DNA of 64,000 nt, from contig OZ038378.1 in the NCBI GenBank assembly GCA_964036045.1, positions 164,772,549 to 164,836,548 on the forward strand. The letters run 5' to 3'. How positions within the stretch are numbered: position 1 is the first letter of the stretch; every line of letters starts with the position of its first letter. The notes beneath the pieces were generated by a model, which worked only from the letters and a program-made list of their open reading frames with translations, had not been told where the DNA came from and searched no databases. The translations under genes and the position numbers were made by a program. Of this stretch, positions 10,060 through 21,828 are shown piece by piece. This DNA comes from Eutreptiella sp. 'Long Island Sound 2002' (Eukaryota; Euglenozoa; Euglenophyceae; Eutreptiales; Eutreptiaceae).

Positions 10060-11321
10060 AAGGGTGTATGTTTTGAGCAAGACTGTGCTGGGTCAAGTAT
10101 GGCCCAATTAGATGAAAAGTGCAAAAATGTATGGGTATCTGATTACCACTTGTCTTTGCTCCTTGTCTGGGGGGCTAACATAAATGGTTGCATTGGAGTG
10201 TTGGAACGCCGGGGCTCCACTGTGGACGGTACAGGCAGGTCAACAAAAGTAACTGCAATCTGTAAATTCTACCACATCCTGGTAAGGGGGATAAACAAAT
10301 TGCACAGAGTACAAATTTTGGAAACAATTGTGTTCACGCACTTTGCACTTTGCACTGGTACTTTTTTTTTGCTTGTAGCATTCCATCCATGCGAGGGCGT
10401 ACTGCATCCATCCAGTCATGTTGGTCATGGCAATCCCCACCACATACCACATAGTCAATATGCCCCTGGCGTCCATTTCTACACCTTCTAAGGTGGTCTA
10501 AGGTGACCTTGTATGCTCCTACTGGCATGTGGGTCCCCGGTGCATATAATACAGGCCATCATGGTTGCATAATCTGACATATCTGCATGTGCGAGCCTTG
10601 TGGCCCTGTGCCCCGCAGTGGGGCGGATCCCAGTAACGTCGACAGTCGACCTTGGCATGGGCCCTGCAGCACATACTTGTACTCTTTTTTGTGCCTCAAG
10701 CAGTGGTGATGTGGTGTCCTTGTGTTTCTTGCCAGCTTTGGTTGCTTGGGTCGTATGCTTTTGAGGGCGACAGTGCACTTGTTCTGTGGGTTTTTCTCTG
10801 TCACATTGAGATTGACCTTTTGAGCCCTAAGTGCTCCATACCATGCAGAACCTGAGTTTCCCCCTTCCGGTCCTAGCTCTTGGGCACCATGGGTAATGTG
10901 TTACGTAGTTGTGTCACACCTGTCATGGTCAGGTCTCAGATCCCTTTGCATAACTCCTTTTGCAGGAGACAAAAGGAATAGTGCAGCAAATATTCCGCAG
11001 ATGGTATTGCTTGGGTCGGTCATACTTAGCACAATGCAACACCCAAAACACAATGTCCACAACCGCCCTGGAATGAATGGGAACAATTGGCACAACACAT
11101 TTGGAAAGAAAAAGTCTGAGAAAAGGGTACTAGAGTGCACGTACTGTGGGGTGAAGGAAGAGGTGAGACATTCCATTAGGAAATGTTGGCGGAACATGAC
11201 ATTTACAATTACAAACGCAGTAAATGCCAGCCACAAAGGGCGCCCTAGAGAAATGGCTTATCTTGGTGATGAAGAAGCGAGAGCACGCAAGAGGCAGAGG
11301 ATGGAGCAGAACAGTGTGTAA
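10060..11321 (+). pseudogene. Possible decayed transposase with a C-terminal Cys/His cluster
   Basis: Pieces of protein-like sequence appear in several frames. Near 10090-10330 there is a stretch ending K-V-T-A-I-C-K-F-Y-H...INKLHRVQ. Near 10965-11320 another reads GDKRNSAANIPQMVLLGSV..., then a cluster C-T-Y-C-x9-H-S-I-R-K-C, then a basic tail. The order (a catalytic-like region, then a short C-terminal zinc cluster) is reminiscent of piggyBac-type transposases, but no catalytic triad can be verified and the frame is broken many times. Treat the family as a guess. Confidence 0.2.
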
Positions 11322-14237
11322 TGCTGTGGTAAGTGGAGGAAACACAGCACCCACACAAGCTTGCGCTCTGCCCCACACCACATGTTCAACAAAACAAGGG
11401 ACAAAGTGAGCTTTACAAACAACACAAGGCCGTCAGGTGTGGCACTGCACTAGTGCATACTCAAAGGGTAGATCGCAAGTAGCGAACAGTGATTGAGGCT
11501 GGAACACACAATGAATGCGGAACCCTTGTTTGTACTATATGCCCTACTCATTGCTCCAGGCTGTTGCCTGAGAGCTCACATTGCACTCATTGAACTTGTT
11601 GAGCCTGAACAAAAGAAAAAGAGGTTTAGCTTTCTGTGCAGTGTGGTACCTTGGAATTGAGGTGCAAGCAGGCCTGTGTGAGGGAGGGCATGGCACATTC
11701 GTAGCATGTTTGGCCACGTAGTGTTCCACGTTGGCTGATTTTCGAAAGGCAAACAGTCCGCTAACAGCACCAGACACAGATTCTGTCATTTCTGGGCTCT
11801 GGATTGGATTTATGGGGGCATTATTATGCTGCCTGAAATTTTGTCCAAGTGAACTGGTGTCCAAGAGATTCAGTACAGGGGGTGCCCATTGCCTTCCAAG
11901 GCATAACCCCCACCCCCGCCCCCCCGCCCCCCCGCCCAGTGTCTAACAAATGCTGTGTCCAACGAACAGTTTCAGTTGGACCGTAAAGTTTTGGGACCCA
12001 GTTGATGAGGTTCCGGGTTTAGGTATCGAATTAAGTAGGTACTGAACAGTGCGTCCAACGAACACTCCTGTTCGGACCGTATTTTTTGAAGACTTCATTG
12101 TTCGCTGGACGCAGGGGTGGGGGGGTCAGAGGCAACACCGTTGATCTTGCCATGGGTACTGGTTTGAAGATGTTTGCCTTTGTGTTCTTGCTGAATGTGC
12201 ACAGTGCAAGTGCATGCCACGGAGGCAGAATGCGATGTCTGCCAGAAACACTTCCTTTTCATCTCAGATGCAGTTCTGTATCCCATTGTTTTGTTTGCTG
12301 TTGCTCATTACTGACATTGCTGGCGACTATGGCTTGATTTTGCACCCTGAAGTTGTGAAGTCTCCAGTTGCAGATTTCCTGGGGGACCACATGTGCAGTC
12401 TGAGATTTGTATCAGAGGAGAACGTCCATCGGTACACACTGCAGGTGCTCTGCGTGGGATTGATCGTGTTTCTGGCCACCCCTCAGCCATGCAAATGTGT
12501 TGCATGCATGTTTGAGAGTTAATATAGCAAAAGAGTGCTTTCCTCTGAAGTGCCCTGAAACACGCGGGCAAAACTGCACCTGGAACAAGAGGCACTCTGA
12601 AACACGCCGTTTCTTTTCGGTGCTTCCTTGAGTGCATGTTTCATCGCAATCGCAAGAGAACCTACAGCAACCTTTTTTCTTCGAAAATCCATACAGCTGT
12701 AGCTCCAACTTTTTGCTAAACATGGCTTGTTGCTGAGGGGATGCATTTACATGCAGTGTTAACACAGTGCACAGTGCTCTCGCGACCAGAAGTACTGGGA
12801 CCCTGTTTTCAGGCTTTTTCAACACCATATGAAACTACTGGGGACATGCGTAGTGTTGTGTGTTTCTCCGCTCTAAGAGCGCTTCAGGAATGAACGGCAA
12901 CCATCCAGAAGCCTCAGGGGGGCGCACCGTGCGCTGTGCCCGCTTTGTGCCCGCGCTGTGCGCGAAAAGTAGGCTACTTTGGACCCGTTTCCCCCGCAGT
13001 GACTACTGTGTTCCCATACGCAGCACCACGATTCTTAATCGGTCCAAAAACTCAGACAATCAGTTAAAACAAACTGTTGTTTCCCACTGAAAATGCCAGA
13101 TTGCTGTCTAAATCTGCTGTGTTTGCCCTGTGGACGTATGCTTCCCCGGTGGAGGGGGGTGTTCAGGGTGGTCATGGGAGGCCGACCTTACCATTGGAGG
13201 CTGTGCCGTGCGCGGGCCGTGCGGAGATACCCCCGGGGGAATAACACTCCGACGCGCATTTCTGAGTGAGGCGTGTCTCGACGAGATTTGTTTGCATTGA
13301 TCTGTGACCCCACTGTTATGTGCCTCACAATGATTTGCACCACCTGGCAAGTGTTCAAAGGTCCAACTGCCACTCAAACAAGACAGAAAGGACGGGCCTA
13401 GCGGCCAAGTAGTGGCCGCGGGGCCCAGGTAGCCCGAGCCATGGACCCCCCCCCCCCCGACAGCCCTGACAGCAGCAATCAGCACGCACAACGTGGGGCT
13501 GACCACTGACTGGTATGCACGCCTAACCCAATAGAGTCCACGAGTCCAAAGGCCCAGATCTGACCGTAAAGGGTGAGATGACAAGGGATTGGGCAGGGAG
13601 CGAGCACACAAGACACTGGCTGTGAGGACGATCGCCGGACATTGGCTCAAACAGTGGACAGTAGGCGGTGAACGCCATGGGGAGCAGGCGCGGCCGGAGC
13701 CTAATGCGGACATTGCAACCTGACCCATTGCAGCCGACAGCCCTGAAATTGCTTTTGCCTGGGCTGCTTAGTGACACTGAATTTTTTTTTCGAAAATTTG
13801 ACCTTTTCCAAACTCCTTCTGTCGCCTCTGGGATGGGTTTGGATGATCACTTGGTGACAATGTATATGTTCCCCCCCCCCCCCCCTGCCCCCCAATAACA
13901 CGAGGAGATCGCCACCCCTGCGTCATTCCTTCGACAAAGTTGAATCTGGCCGGCCACCCCAAAATTCGTACATCATGTGTAACATCAGTGCTCACACTCC
14001 ATTCGCCACAAGGAACAACATCCAGCCAGGCCATTCGCTTCCTGTAAAACCGTCACGGGGGGGGGGGGATTCGGTGGCGAAGGACCCGTTGCTTCAGCCC
14101 CCCACCAACACACTCCCCATCGCCACGCACGCCCTGCGGCACGCCTCCGCGAACACACCCGAGTGCGGAAGTCCGGACCGTGCAGGCCTCCCCCACTTTT
14201 TGGATGGCTCGCCCCCCTTTTTGCAGCGGCAGCCGAC
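11322..14237. other. Unassigned region
   Basis: No supported gene. Around 11950-12116 there is a possible 165-bp mini-element whose ends read GTGTCCAACGAACAG and, inverted, TGTTCGCTGGACGC, with an internal copy near 12050. Its flanking duplication is unclear. C runs lie at 13449-13459 and 13871-13884, and a G run at 14059-14067. Some translation at 12214-12520 contains a hydrophobic stretch, but I would not call it a gene. Confidence 0.35.
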
Positions 14238-14426
14238 ATCGTCCCACCCCCATCCGTGGAAGATGGACCACCTCCCGCCCCCACTGAAGGAGGTCTCCCA
14301 GGGTCTACAGGGTCTACAGTGGGACATGCTCCTGAAGCAGGGGTGATATAAGGGCGTTTGGAAGGGGTGTGCTTGGTGACTCTTCAAGGGGAACTTGGTC
14401 CAAAAAGTAGTGCACGTGCAAAGGGC
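14238..14426 (+). mobile_element. Truncated right part of a family B element
   Basis: This stretch (GTCCCACCCCCATCCGTGGA... to GTGCACGTGCAAAGGGCGCC) is nearly identical to 31615-31806 of the complete 31085-31815 element. One 10-bp unit, AGGGTCTACA, is duplicated here. The terminal CCCCC is missing and no left end is found, so it is a fragment. Confidence 0.65.
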
Positions 14427-14508
14427 GCCAATCCTGAACGGCGCTGCGCCCCCCTGCAGCGCTTGCAGGCCTGCCGGCCCCCGAGCGTTCGTCTGCCCCT
14501 GGCTGCAG

Positions 14509-14808
14509 GTGGAAGCTGCCCATGTGGACCGCAAGGGCATGGTCAGGGCTGTGGATACGGACGGCCGCAGGCGAGAGGTCACGCTGCAGATGAAGTGGCT
14601 GGCGGACGGGCAGCTGAAGGTGCACGTGCAGAGCCGCCAGGAGCAGTACACGGGGGTGGCGGACGCGCAGGTGCGGCTCCGGCCGCACGGCGGGTTCAGC
14701 GTGCGGGCGCAGACCTGGACGAGTGGCACGGGCGCCTTTGCCGCGCTGAGCGACTTTGTGTACTTCGAGTGCGCTGCCGCATCGCGAGAGGCCGATGGTG
14801 AGCTCTGA
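14509..14808 (+). CDS. GC-rich exon of an unknown gene
   Basis: After the acceptor CCCCTGGCTGCAG (ending 14508) a frame opens with V-E-A-A-H-V-D-R-K-G and runs to a donor-like GATG|GTGAGC at 14795/14796, or to a TGA at 14806-14808 if the donor is not used. Nearly every codon ends in G or C, far more than in the other frames, which is the best evidence that it codes. The translation alternates beta-strand-like stretches (E-V-T-L-Q-M-K-W-L, L-K-V-H-V-Q-S-R) and carries no motif that I recognise. Upstream and downstream exons were not located. Confidence 0.5.
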   Translation: MEAAHVDRKGMVRAVDTDGRRREVTLQMKWLADGQLKVHVQSRQEQYTGVADAQVRLRPHGGFSVRAQTWTSGTGAFAALSDFVYFECAAASREADGEL

Positions 14809-16049
14809 CCGGACGCGCTGGAGGCGCGGCGCCGGCGGCGGATGCCGGGCAAGGCCCTGAGCGGCGGGGGGGCTGTGACTGAGGAGCCGCGGCGCGGGCG
14901 GATCGGGGCTGAGGCGGAGAGCGAGTGGGTCTGGCCGTTGGAGCGGAATGTCTGCGCGCGGGCGGCCACTTGCGCGCGACGGGGGGCACGTTCCGGGGGT
15001 GGGGCTGGGGGGCCTTCCCATTGGCCCCGCCGGTCTTTCGCGCCTCCCGAATGCGGGCGGAGCGTGGCCCCCCGCGCGGCGTCGGCCTCCGCGCGCGCCG
15101 CTGCCGGACTGCGGGTCCGCGTCGGCGGCCTGGCACCGGGCGCCCGTCCGCCGCTTGTGTGGGCGTCGCGCGGACGCCACTGCACTGGCCAACGGGACGG
15201 CGTGGCTGAGGTTTGGGACGGGGCCGTGCGATCAAACTCGTGGCGACGCCGGTGGGTGCCCCTCAGGCACTGCGGGACTGCCGACGCCGAACCGCCGCCC
15301 TGTGACCCACCCACCGCCTGTCGGTCGCAAAGGCCGGCGGCGCGGGGGCCGGGCCTCACGCACACGGACACGCCGCGAGACATGGACCGGGCGGCGCGGG
15401 CGTGACGGAGAGCGGGCGGCAAGAAACCGTCGCACGACCCCCGCAACCAGCACAACCCCCCGGCGCGCCAGCTACTGGGCGCCGCTCAGGCGGAAGCGAC
15501 ACCACAAGGGGCACGGGCCGCGGCGGCCGTCAGAACGCGGCGCCCCGACGCAACATGCGGAGGGAAGGACGGGTGACTGTCCAGGACCCCGCGAAGAAAC
15601 AACAACCAGACGGCATGTCACACGGGGGGCGGGGGGGGGGGGGGGGGGCAAAAGGACCGCCCCATCGCGCGGATCACGTTCGGATGCCATTGTCAGCCAC
15701 CCGCACCCGCTGCCCGAGACACAGCCGCGCGCACGCGGGGCCTGCGCGGCGGCGTGCGTGCGTGCACTGGACGCGGCCGGCTCCGAGTGCGCTGTGGGTG
15801 TGGCTGCAGCGGACGGCACCGCGTGGCACAGCAGATGGGGCTGGGGCCTGCCGAGACCCTGTTTCGCTGCCGAATGCATTTGTCTGGCCGCGAAGGTCTC
15901 CGTTGAACCCCCCCCCCCCCCCACGGCACCAGTGCGGCGACCTCCGGGCAGCATTGGGCGCTGTTCTGGTTTGCGCTGCGTGACTGGGAACACTATATCA
16001 ACTCGAGCCACACACCACATGCCAATCGGCCGACCGGTCGCACACCTTT
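14809..16049. other. Very GC-rich non-coding block
   Basis: About 700 bp (14,810-15,550) are extremely GC- and CpG-rich, so all six frames stay open for hundreds of codons. None shows domain-like sequence, so the long overlapping frames here are rejected as genes. A 20-nt G run lies at 15629-15648 and a C run at about 15910-15922. Confidence 0.5.
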
Positions 16050-16587
16050 GGGCAGGCGGGCTTTCAATTGGAGGGGCGGAGGGGGTTGATAGAGCCCCTA
16101 GACCCCCCCTCCCCCCAAAGGGATCCGCACTACTGCGGATGCCCGCAGTAGTGCGGATGTTTGCGTATCATAGCAGACGGTTCAAGGGCGAGAGGCCAAT
16201 AGGCGCCACAGGCTAACAGAGCCAATTGCCAAGGCCTGGTGCCAAAAACCCCCCCAAAAGGGGCTCAATTGACGGGCCCCCAAAATCCTACCGAGACTGA
16301 CCCCCGGGCCTCGGAGGTGACCCAGACCCAAAAATCGGCAAAGAATGAAAATCGGATTTTTGGAATCAGTGCGTCGAGGGGGTTCAGAAAAGTCATCACT
16401 TGCCGTATATTTGGGGCAAAAAATTTGACCATTTTTAATGCGCCAAAAAATCTTCGGCGCCTTCAGCGCCAGATTTCCTCTTAACTGATTAATGGTCCTG
16501 TCAATTGAGCCCTTTTCCCAGACCCCCCCCCCCCCCCGTTTTGGGGGGCTCTATTGCCCCCTCCCCCAATTGAAAGCCTTTCTGCCC
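16050..16587. mobile_element. TIR element with long imperfect inverted ends
   Basis: The left end GGGCAG.CGGGCTTTCAATTG continues into GAGGGGCGGAGGGGG and GATAGAGCCCC. The right end is its inverted counterpart GGGGCTCTATTGCCCCCTCC...CAATTGAAAGCC...CTGCCC. A second, inner inverted pair AAAAGGGGCTCAATTGAC / GTCAATTGAGCCCTTTT lies at about 16256 and 16498. The flanks share CTTT (or TTT). A perfect 16-bp hairpin (16123-16138 with 16143-16158, 4-nt loop) lies inside. There is no transposase. Confidence 0.55.
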
Positions 16588-17827
16588 CTTTGCACCCAAG
16601 GCAAACCGAACACGTGAGTGGATCCCCCCTTCCCTCCACATCAGAGTCCTCTCTTCCTGCTGACCTTGAAAGTGGAGGAGCTGGCGAAGCAAGTCTCGGA
16701 GCTCCGCGGTGAATTGGTGGCGACGAAGGGTCCTCACCAACGGTTGTACAATCTCAGTGTTGAGTCGTTAATCCTCACACTCAGCCACAGTTGGCCCAGC
16801 AGTGTACTCGTCAAGCCGACCACCAAACTCCTCCTCTTGGATCTGTAGGTCTGTCCAGAGCTGCCGCTGGAAGGGTGCTTGCGGTCTAGGCGCTAGCTGT
16901 GGGCTCTGCCCTTTAGAGTTAGAAGCAGTTGGAGACCAGTATTAACGGCTGGTGGCCAAGGTCGCAGCGCCCAACACGCGTTTCACTGCAGTGGAGGGCT
17001 CTCCACGCCATCCATCGGGCACTCCACATTGTAGAACCAGAACGCGAGGTGGGTTTGTGGTATGTCTCCTCTTTCTCTTTCAAAATTTTGGGCACATTTC
17101 TCTGATGGCCGCGTGTTGCAAAGGTCTACACCGAAGCCTGCACGTGCAACAGCACCTGTGGCACTGAAGGTAGATGCAGGCACACAGTCCACGGGCACGT
17201 AGATCAATGCCTTGCTGCCACCTGCGCTGATCCCTGGTCTTCATGTCTGGGGGGATTTGTAAAGTGGGATCGCTTTTTGGAAGTTGTCAGATAGGCTGCT
17301 GCCAAGCCTCAGCCAATGCCACAGCCGAAACGTGTTCTAGGGGTGCGTGCGAGGCATACAGGCATGATCGAGCAGGGAAAAGCCCGCTGCGAGGGCTACG
17401 CCTCAGGCGAAACCTCTAGCCGTGCCGCCGGCTGCGGATGTCATGCCACCTTTGTGTGGTGGTGACACCAAACCGTCGTTAGTTGTTTTTTTTTTGTAAC
17501 TTAAAAACCCAAAATGTCTCGCCTCTTGCTTGAGTTTGACCAAAGCCTCAACCGGACCTCAAAGTCGACCAAGCAGATGCAGCAGCACAACACAAATCAG
17601 TGATCCCCTTGCCGCATATACCCAAAAGTGGCACGTATGGTTCAGACGCGTTTCGCCTCTACACGAGGCCTCCTCAGTAAAACATCCCACGAAAAAAGAA
17701 TAGACACTCAGAAATCGAGCGAGTGAGTATTCTCTTCTCCATCTCTGCGTCAACGGAGGCTCAAATCCCCACGAACTCAATTACAAAGCAAACAAAGCAC
17801 ATGCAAAAGAGCCAGGTGGCCTGAGCA
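16588..17827. other. Mostly non-coding; one weak coiled-coil-like exon
   Basis: At about 16660-16735 a frame reads L-K-V-E-E-L-A-K-Q-V-S-E-L-R-G-E-L-V-A-T-K, heptad-like, after a pyrimidine-rich stretch ending in CACATCAG. It is too short to name. The rest holds nothing that I can support. Confidence 0.3.
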
Positions 17828-18041
17828 ATGCTGTCTGCAGAGACTCTTGTGCCCCTCGGTCTCTTTGTGGAGGCCATGGCAGTGATTGTTTTGATTTGTG
17901 CATTTGGGCATGCGTTGGAAGTGGGAATGAGAGCGCTTGTGTTCCTCAACGCAAACGCTCAGATTTTTGTATTTTTCATGCGGATTGAAAAGGAGGCAAA
18001 ACAATTTCTGAGCAAAGGACATCTGATTGGAGTCGAACTGA
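17828..18041 (+). CDS. Candidate exon of a membrane-associated protein
   Basis: An open frame begins ATG CTG TCT GCA at 17828, or just after an acceptor-like CTGTCTGCAG ending 17840. It ends at a strong donor, CTGA|GTAAGT (18041/18042). It encodes about 71 residues with a hydrophobic stretch V-P-L-G-L-F-V-E-A-M-A-V-I-V-L-I-C-A-F likely to span a membrane. This is followed by F-V-F-F-M-R-I-E-K-E-A-K-Q-F, an aromatic-basic amphipathic segment. Family unknown. Confidence 0.35.
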
Positions 18042-19490
18042 GTAAGTCTGGCAGGAGGTCAGGATCATGCGGGTCATTTCAAATGACATCATGGCCCCTG
18101 CACGGGGACAGCGGGGCACACCCTGCGTGAGGTACACCTGGTAAGACCGGCCCGGGCCGTGTTGGAGTCGGCAACTCATACACTAGTGCAGTAGTGCAGT
18201 AGTGCAGTAGGGACACGGTGCTGAGAACCATGACCACTGCCGCGCTTGTGCAACCTTTCAACTGCTCCGTGTGTTGAGGCAGGGAGGTGAAGAGGTGCCG
18301 AGGGTGCCAGGGGGTGGGGGAGTAGCACTGCATCCTGGTGGTAGCCACTTCACCCAACCGTTTGTGTCGGCAGTGGCGGTCACAATGGCCTCACAAGCCC
18401 CAAGAGGCGCATGGCACCCGCAGTCCGTGAGGTGCCGTGAGGTACGAGGAGAGGGACTTTACATACCCATACCCCCCCCCCCCCCCTCACAGTAGCTGGA
18501 AATGTTGCCGCAGGGGGAGGCTCCGGTCCAGACGTGTGGGTGGGCGGCCCTGAACCATCTGAAGTGCACCCGCAGTGTGCTCCACTGCCACACTGTTGGG
18601 GAGCAGTGGGCAGTGGATCTCCTTTCGTACACTGCCTCACTGCCTGGGGGCAGTGGGCAGTGATGCTCCTCCTGTGCACTGCCTCACTGCCTATGGGCAG
18701 TGGGCAGGGCCCCGTGACAGCACACTACCTGCACTGTGCCACGTGCTGCACGGACTGATGGCTCTGTGCAGCGCAGTTCATGACCACTGTCTTTTGTTTC
18801 TAGGGTCCATACTCCGGGTACCCCCTATGGGCCGTTGCCGGTGAGGACTAGCTGTTTTCAGGTTGGCATGTGTCAGCTGAAATCACCTCGCAGAGGTTGG
18901 TAGATCAAACCCACGCAGGCCTGTGTTATTTGGGAAAACACCACATACCCCCCCGTTTTGGGTTTATTCGTTCGGTTCAACCCCTTTGTTTTGTCCAATA
19001 GATGCAACACCCCATGAGTTTTTGCTCGGACCCCCCTATCCCCCCCCTCCCCCCACTTGAAACCCACTAGTTTGAGGGTGGGGCTTGGTGGGGGGCTTGG
19101 TGGGGGGCTTGGTGGGGGGTGGGGTTGGGGTCAAAAAAAGACCCCTCTTTTTCGGTCGAAGACCGCGAATCTTTTGGTTTTCTCGAATTTGAACCGAAAA
19201 AGTGTTTCCAGGTCCCGACTCCATAGGGTTTGTGTGGGCAGAGTGAAAGGTTGTCGGCGTTTTTGTCCGTGGCACATTGTGACAGTATACGCATATTCGG
19301 ATACAAAAGGACGTTTTTTGCAGCCTCGAGCCTTGCCCAGGGCTGGTCATGGCCTGTGTAAAGATGCGAAATGATCCTTTCCGCGTGTTGGCTGAAAAAT
19401 GCATTTTTTCTGGCGACTCTCTATTTCAGAAGTGCGCTAGATGATTGCTGGCATTTTATGGAGTCCCCCCCCCCCCCACCCCATCCCCAG
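18042..19490. other. Intron-like region with short tandem repeats
   Basis: AGTGCAGT is repeated three times near 18184. A roughly 58-bp unit containing CACTGCCTCACTGCCT and GGGCAGTGGGCAG is repeated three times at about 18585-18710. A 15-bp G-rich unit, GGGGGGCTTGGT, is repeated at 19077-19127, with G-quadruplex potential. C-tracts that end in AG acceptors occur at about 18474-18493 and 19465-19490. Confidence 0.5.
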
Positions 19491-19885
19491 AAGACGGACG
19501 CCGGAACAAGATCTGGATTATGCCGAGGAACTGCGCTTACAATCCGTGCTGCGAGTGCTGCACAAGCAAGCGCCTTTGGGTGAATAGTTCACAGATTGCA
19601 CAGCAACTGGTGAAGCGTTATCCCAATCATGAGATCATCAACACCGATTTAAACGGGTTGGATCTCAAGAGTATTGTACAGTTGATGAGCAAAACACAAG
19701 TTGCCGTCAGCGTGCACAGCTCTGGCCTTTGGAACACCCTTTTTCTGCGACCAGGCTCTGTGGTTGTGGAGATCTGGCCTAGTGAATACTATCAGGCGGA
19801 CTACGAGCAGTTTACAGGACAAGGTGGCTCGCACTACATTAAGGGTTCAGCTGTTGAGGGTCAGTTCTTTGGCCACCACGCTTGG
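19491..19885 (+). CDS. Exon of a GT61-like glycosyltransferase
   Basis: The exon follows a C-tract acceptor (CCCCATCCCCAG ending 19490) and ends at a donor, CTTGG|GTAATC (19885/19886). Its translation contains the hallmark of the C-terminal half of GT61/DUF563 glycosyltransferases: a hydrophobic strand with V-A-V-S-V-H-S-S-G-L-W-N-T-L-F, then R-P-G-S-V-V-V-E-I-W-P, then a Y-x-Q-A-D-Y...G-G-S-H-Y-I stretch. In that family the corresponding H-G-A/S-G-L motif lies near the nucleotide-sugar site; these enzymes (xylosyl- or O-GlcNAc-type transferases) act in the ER/Golgi. The N-terminal portion has a Cys-rich C-C-E-C-C segment. Other exons were not located, so this may be a working exon or a fragment. 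Confidence 0.5.
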
Positions 19886-20990
19886 GTAATCACCAGCAGG
19901 TGTTGTTTGCACAACATTTGGAGCCATGTCCTCCATTGCCCCTCATAAATACGCCCCCTCGTCAGAGCAATGGCAGGTGTTTTTTTGGTGGGGGACTTTG
20001 GTGTTGCTCTCGCAAGGGGGGGTGGGTGGGTAGATGCATGCCGTTAATTCCTAGAGTGCATTTGACTATGGTTGATTCCCGTGCCGGCATGCAGTGTTGG
20101 CTGGACAAAAATATGGGATGCGATGTAGAAATCAGAGACCCACTGGAAGCCGAGAGCACAACAAATAGTGTTGGCAATATTGCCCAAAGTATGTGCCGCG
20201 CAGACCAATCAAGTCTTTGGAAAGAATGCTGATACTGTTCCATAGGCCGTTCCCTGAAAATGCCGCATATTGGGGGTGTTGTAGGCTAGGTGTGGAGGGT
20301 CCTTTTTTTTTTTTTTTTCCTTTTCTGTTATCCACATGCCCACTTCCTTCAGCGAGTGTGTGACTGCATGCCCAAAATTATACATTTTCTTTACAACAGG
20401 GGTTCCATTTCCCCCAAACATTGACATGCGCTCCCCATTTTTCCCATTTCAGGGCTAAAACCAATTGACAAGAAACTGCTGTGCTAACAGTCTGCAAAAG
20501 TCCCAACCCCCCAAAACCCAAAAAAAATCGCAACAAAACGCCACAAATCGTTACGAAGAAAATAGCAATCTGGATGCTGTGAGCATGTGTTATGGCATGG
20601 GAAATAGCTGGGACCAGAGGCAGGAGCTGGGGAGCGGCAGATGCTGAGGCAGGGGCAAGGGTGAGCAGCTCGGGCGTGCAAGCCAGTGCCAAGCGCTCGC
20701 CAGTGAGCCTGCGCGGGGCCGCCTCCGAAGCGGCAGATGCTGAGGCAGGAGGGGCACAGCAGTGGGCAGCAAGTGACATGGAGTAGGCGGGCAGGGCATG
20801 GGCATGGCCTGTAGCATGGAGGGAGTTGCACGGCGCACGCTGCAAAGCTTTGGTATATTGATTGGCACGGGCATTGCTTTTGTGCCCATCTCAGGCCCAT
20901 TTCAGGTCTCGTGAGATTTGTTTTTGTGGTTGTCAGTGTGGGCCAGATGGGGAGTAGTAGACGCCATTGGTTCATGGTGATAAGAAGTAC
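19886..20990. other. No recognised gene
   Basis: Contains a 16-nt T run near 20304 and an A-rich stretch near 20520. I see no domain-like translation. Long minus-strand frames over 20,480-21,500 are driven by the adjacent minisatellite. Confidence 0.45.
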
Positions 20991-20991
20991 A

Positions 20992-21494
20992 AGCAACCAT
21001 CCAGGGAGGGAAGAGCAACCATCCAGGGAGGGAAGAGCAACCATCCAGGGAGGGAAGAGCAACCATCCAGGGAGGGAAGAGCAACCATCCAGGGAGGGAA
21101 GAGCAACCATCCAGGGAGGGAAGAGCAACCATCCAGGGAGGGAAGAGCAACCATCCAGGGAGGGAAGAGCAACCATCCAGGGAGGGAAGAGCAACCACCC
21201 TGGGAGGGAAGAGCAACCATCCAGGGAGGGAAGAGCAACCATCCAGGGAGGGAAGAGCAACCACCCTGGGAGGGAAGAGCAACCATCCAGGGAGGGAAGA
21301 GCAACCATCCAGGGAGGGAAGAGCAACCATCCAGGGAGGGAAGAGCAACCATCCAGGGAGGGAAGAGCAACCACCCTGGAGGGAAGAGCAACCATCCAGG
21401 GAGGGAAGAGCAACCATCCAGGGAGGGAAGAGCAACCATCCAGGGAGGGAAGAGCAACCATCCAGGGAGGGAAGAGCAACCATCCAGGGAGTAC
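20992..21494. repeat. 22-bp minisatellite, about 23 units
   Basis: The unit CAACCATCCAGGGAGGGAAG plus AG is tandemly repeated about 23 times with near-perfect identity. A variant CAACCACCCTGGGAGGG occurs in three units, one of them 1 bp short. Because 22 is not a multiple of three, all frames stay open, which produces artefactual repetitive proteins on both strands. Confidence 0.95.
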
Positions 21495-21739
21495 CACCAA
21501 CCCTCTGGAAGGCTCCAGCAGTTCCCACCATAATGGGTTTCAGAGGGGCTCACCACCGGGTAAAACCTCTAGAAAGATCAAAACAGCACCGCTCCGTGTG
21601 CGCGCCGTGCGTGCACCGTGCCACAACGCCCCCATGAGTGGGGCAGGGGCGGCAAGAGTAGTGCCAACGGCAAGAGCGAGCGAGCCAGGGCCCTGCCTTG
21701 TCCATCCACCGCGGCGCTGTTCTGTGCAGACGCGTCACC

Positions 21740-21828
21740 ATGGGCATCAAGCGTGAGAACTTCCTCGCCCCAAACCCTCCCCAGACCTTCGTTGCCAACG
21801 GGGTTGGTATGGAATCCTACGTCACCAG
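21740..21828 (+). CDS. Candidate first exon of the G-Y-x-G-H-x-P gene
   Basis: CACCATGG gives a good start context at 21740. The frame reads M-G-I-K-R-E-N-F-L-A-P-N-P-P-Q-T-F-V-A-N and ends S-Y-V-T at a CACCAG|GT donor (21828/21829). It lies upstream of three exons with the shared motif and on the same strand, so I group it with them. The linkage is inference. A further small exon may lie at 22498-22561, between a C-tract acceptor CCTCCAG and a GGCAG|GTGCC donor. Confidence 0.35.

Noticed and set aside
14094-16216. 422- and 453-codon frames on opposite strands
   Set aside because: Extreme GC content removes stops; no motif or domain-like pattern except the plus-strand exon 14509-14808.
20992-21494. 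CRISPR array
   Set aside because: Units are contiguous with no unique spacers.
20484-21756. Long frames on both strands over the 22-bp array
   Set aside because: The period is not divisible by three and the unit lacks stops, so every frame is open.
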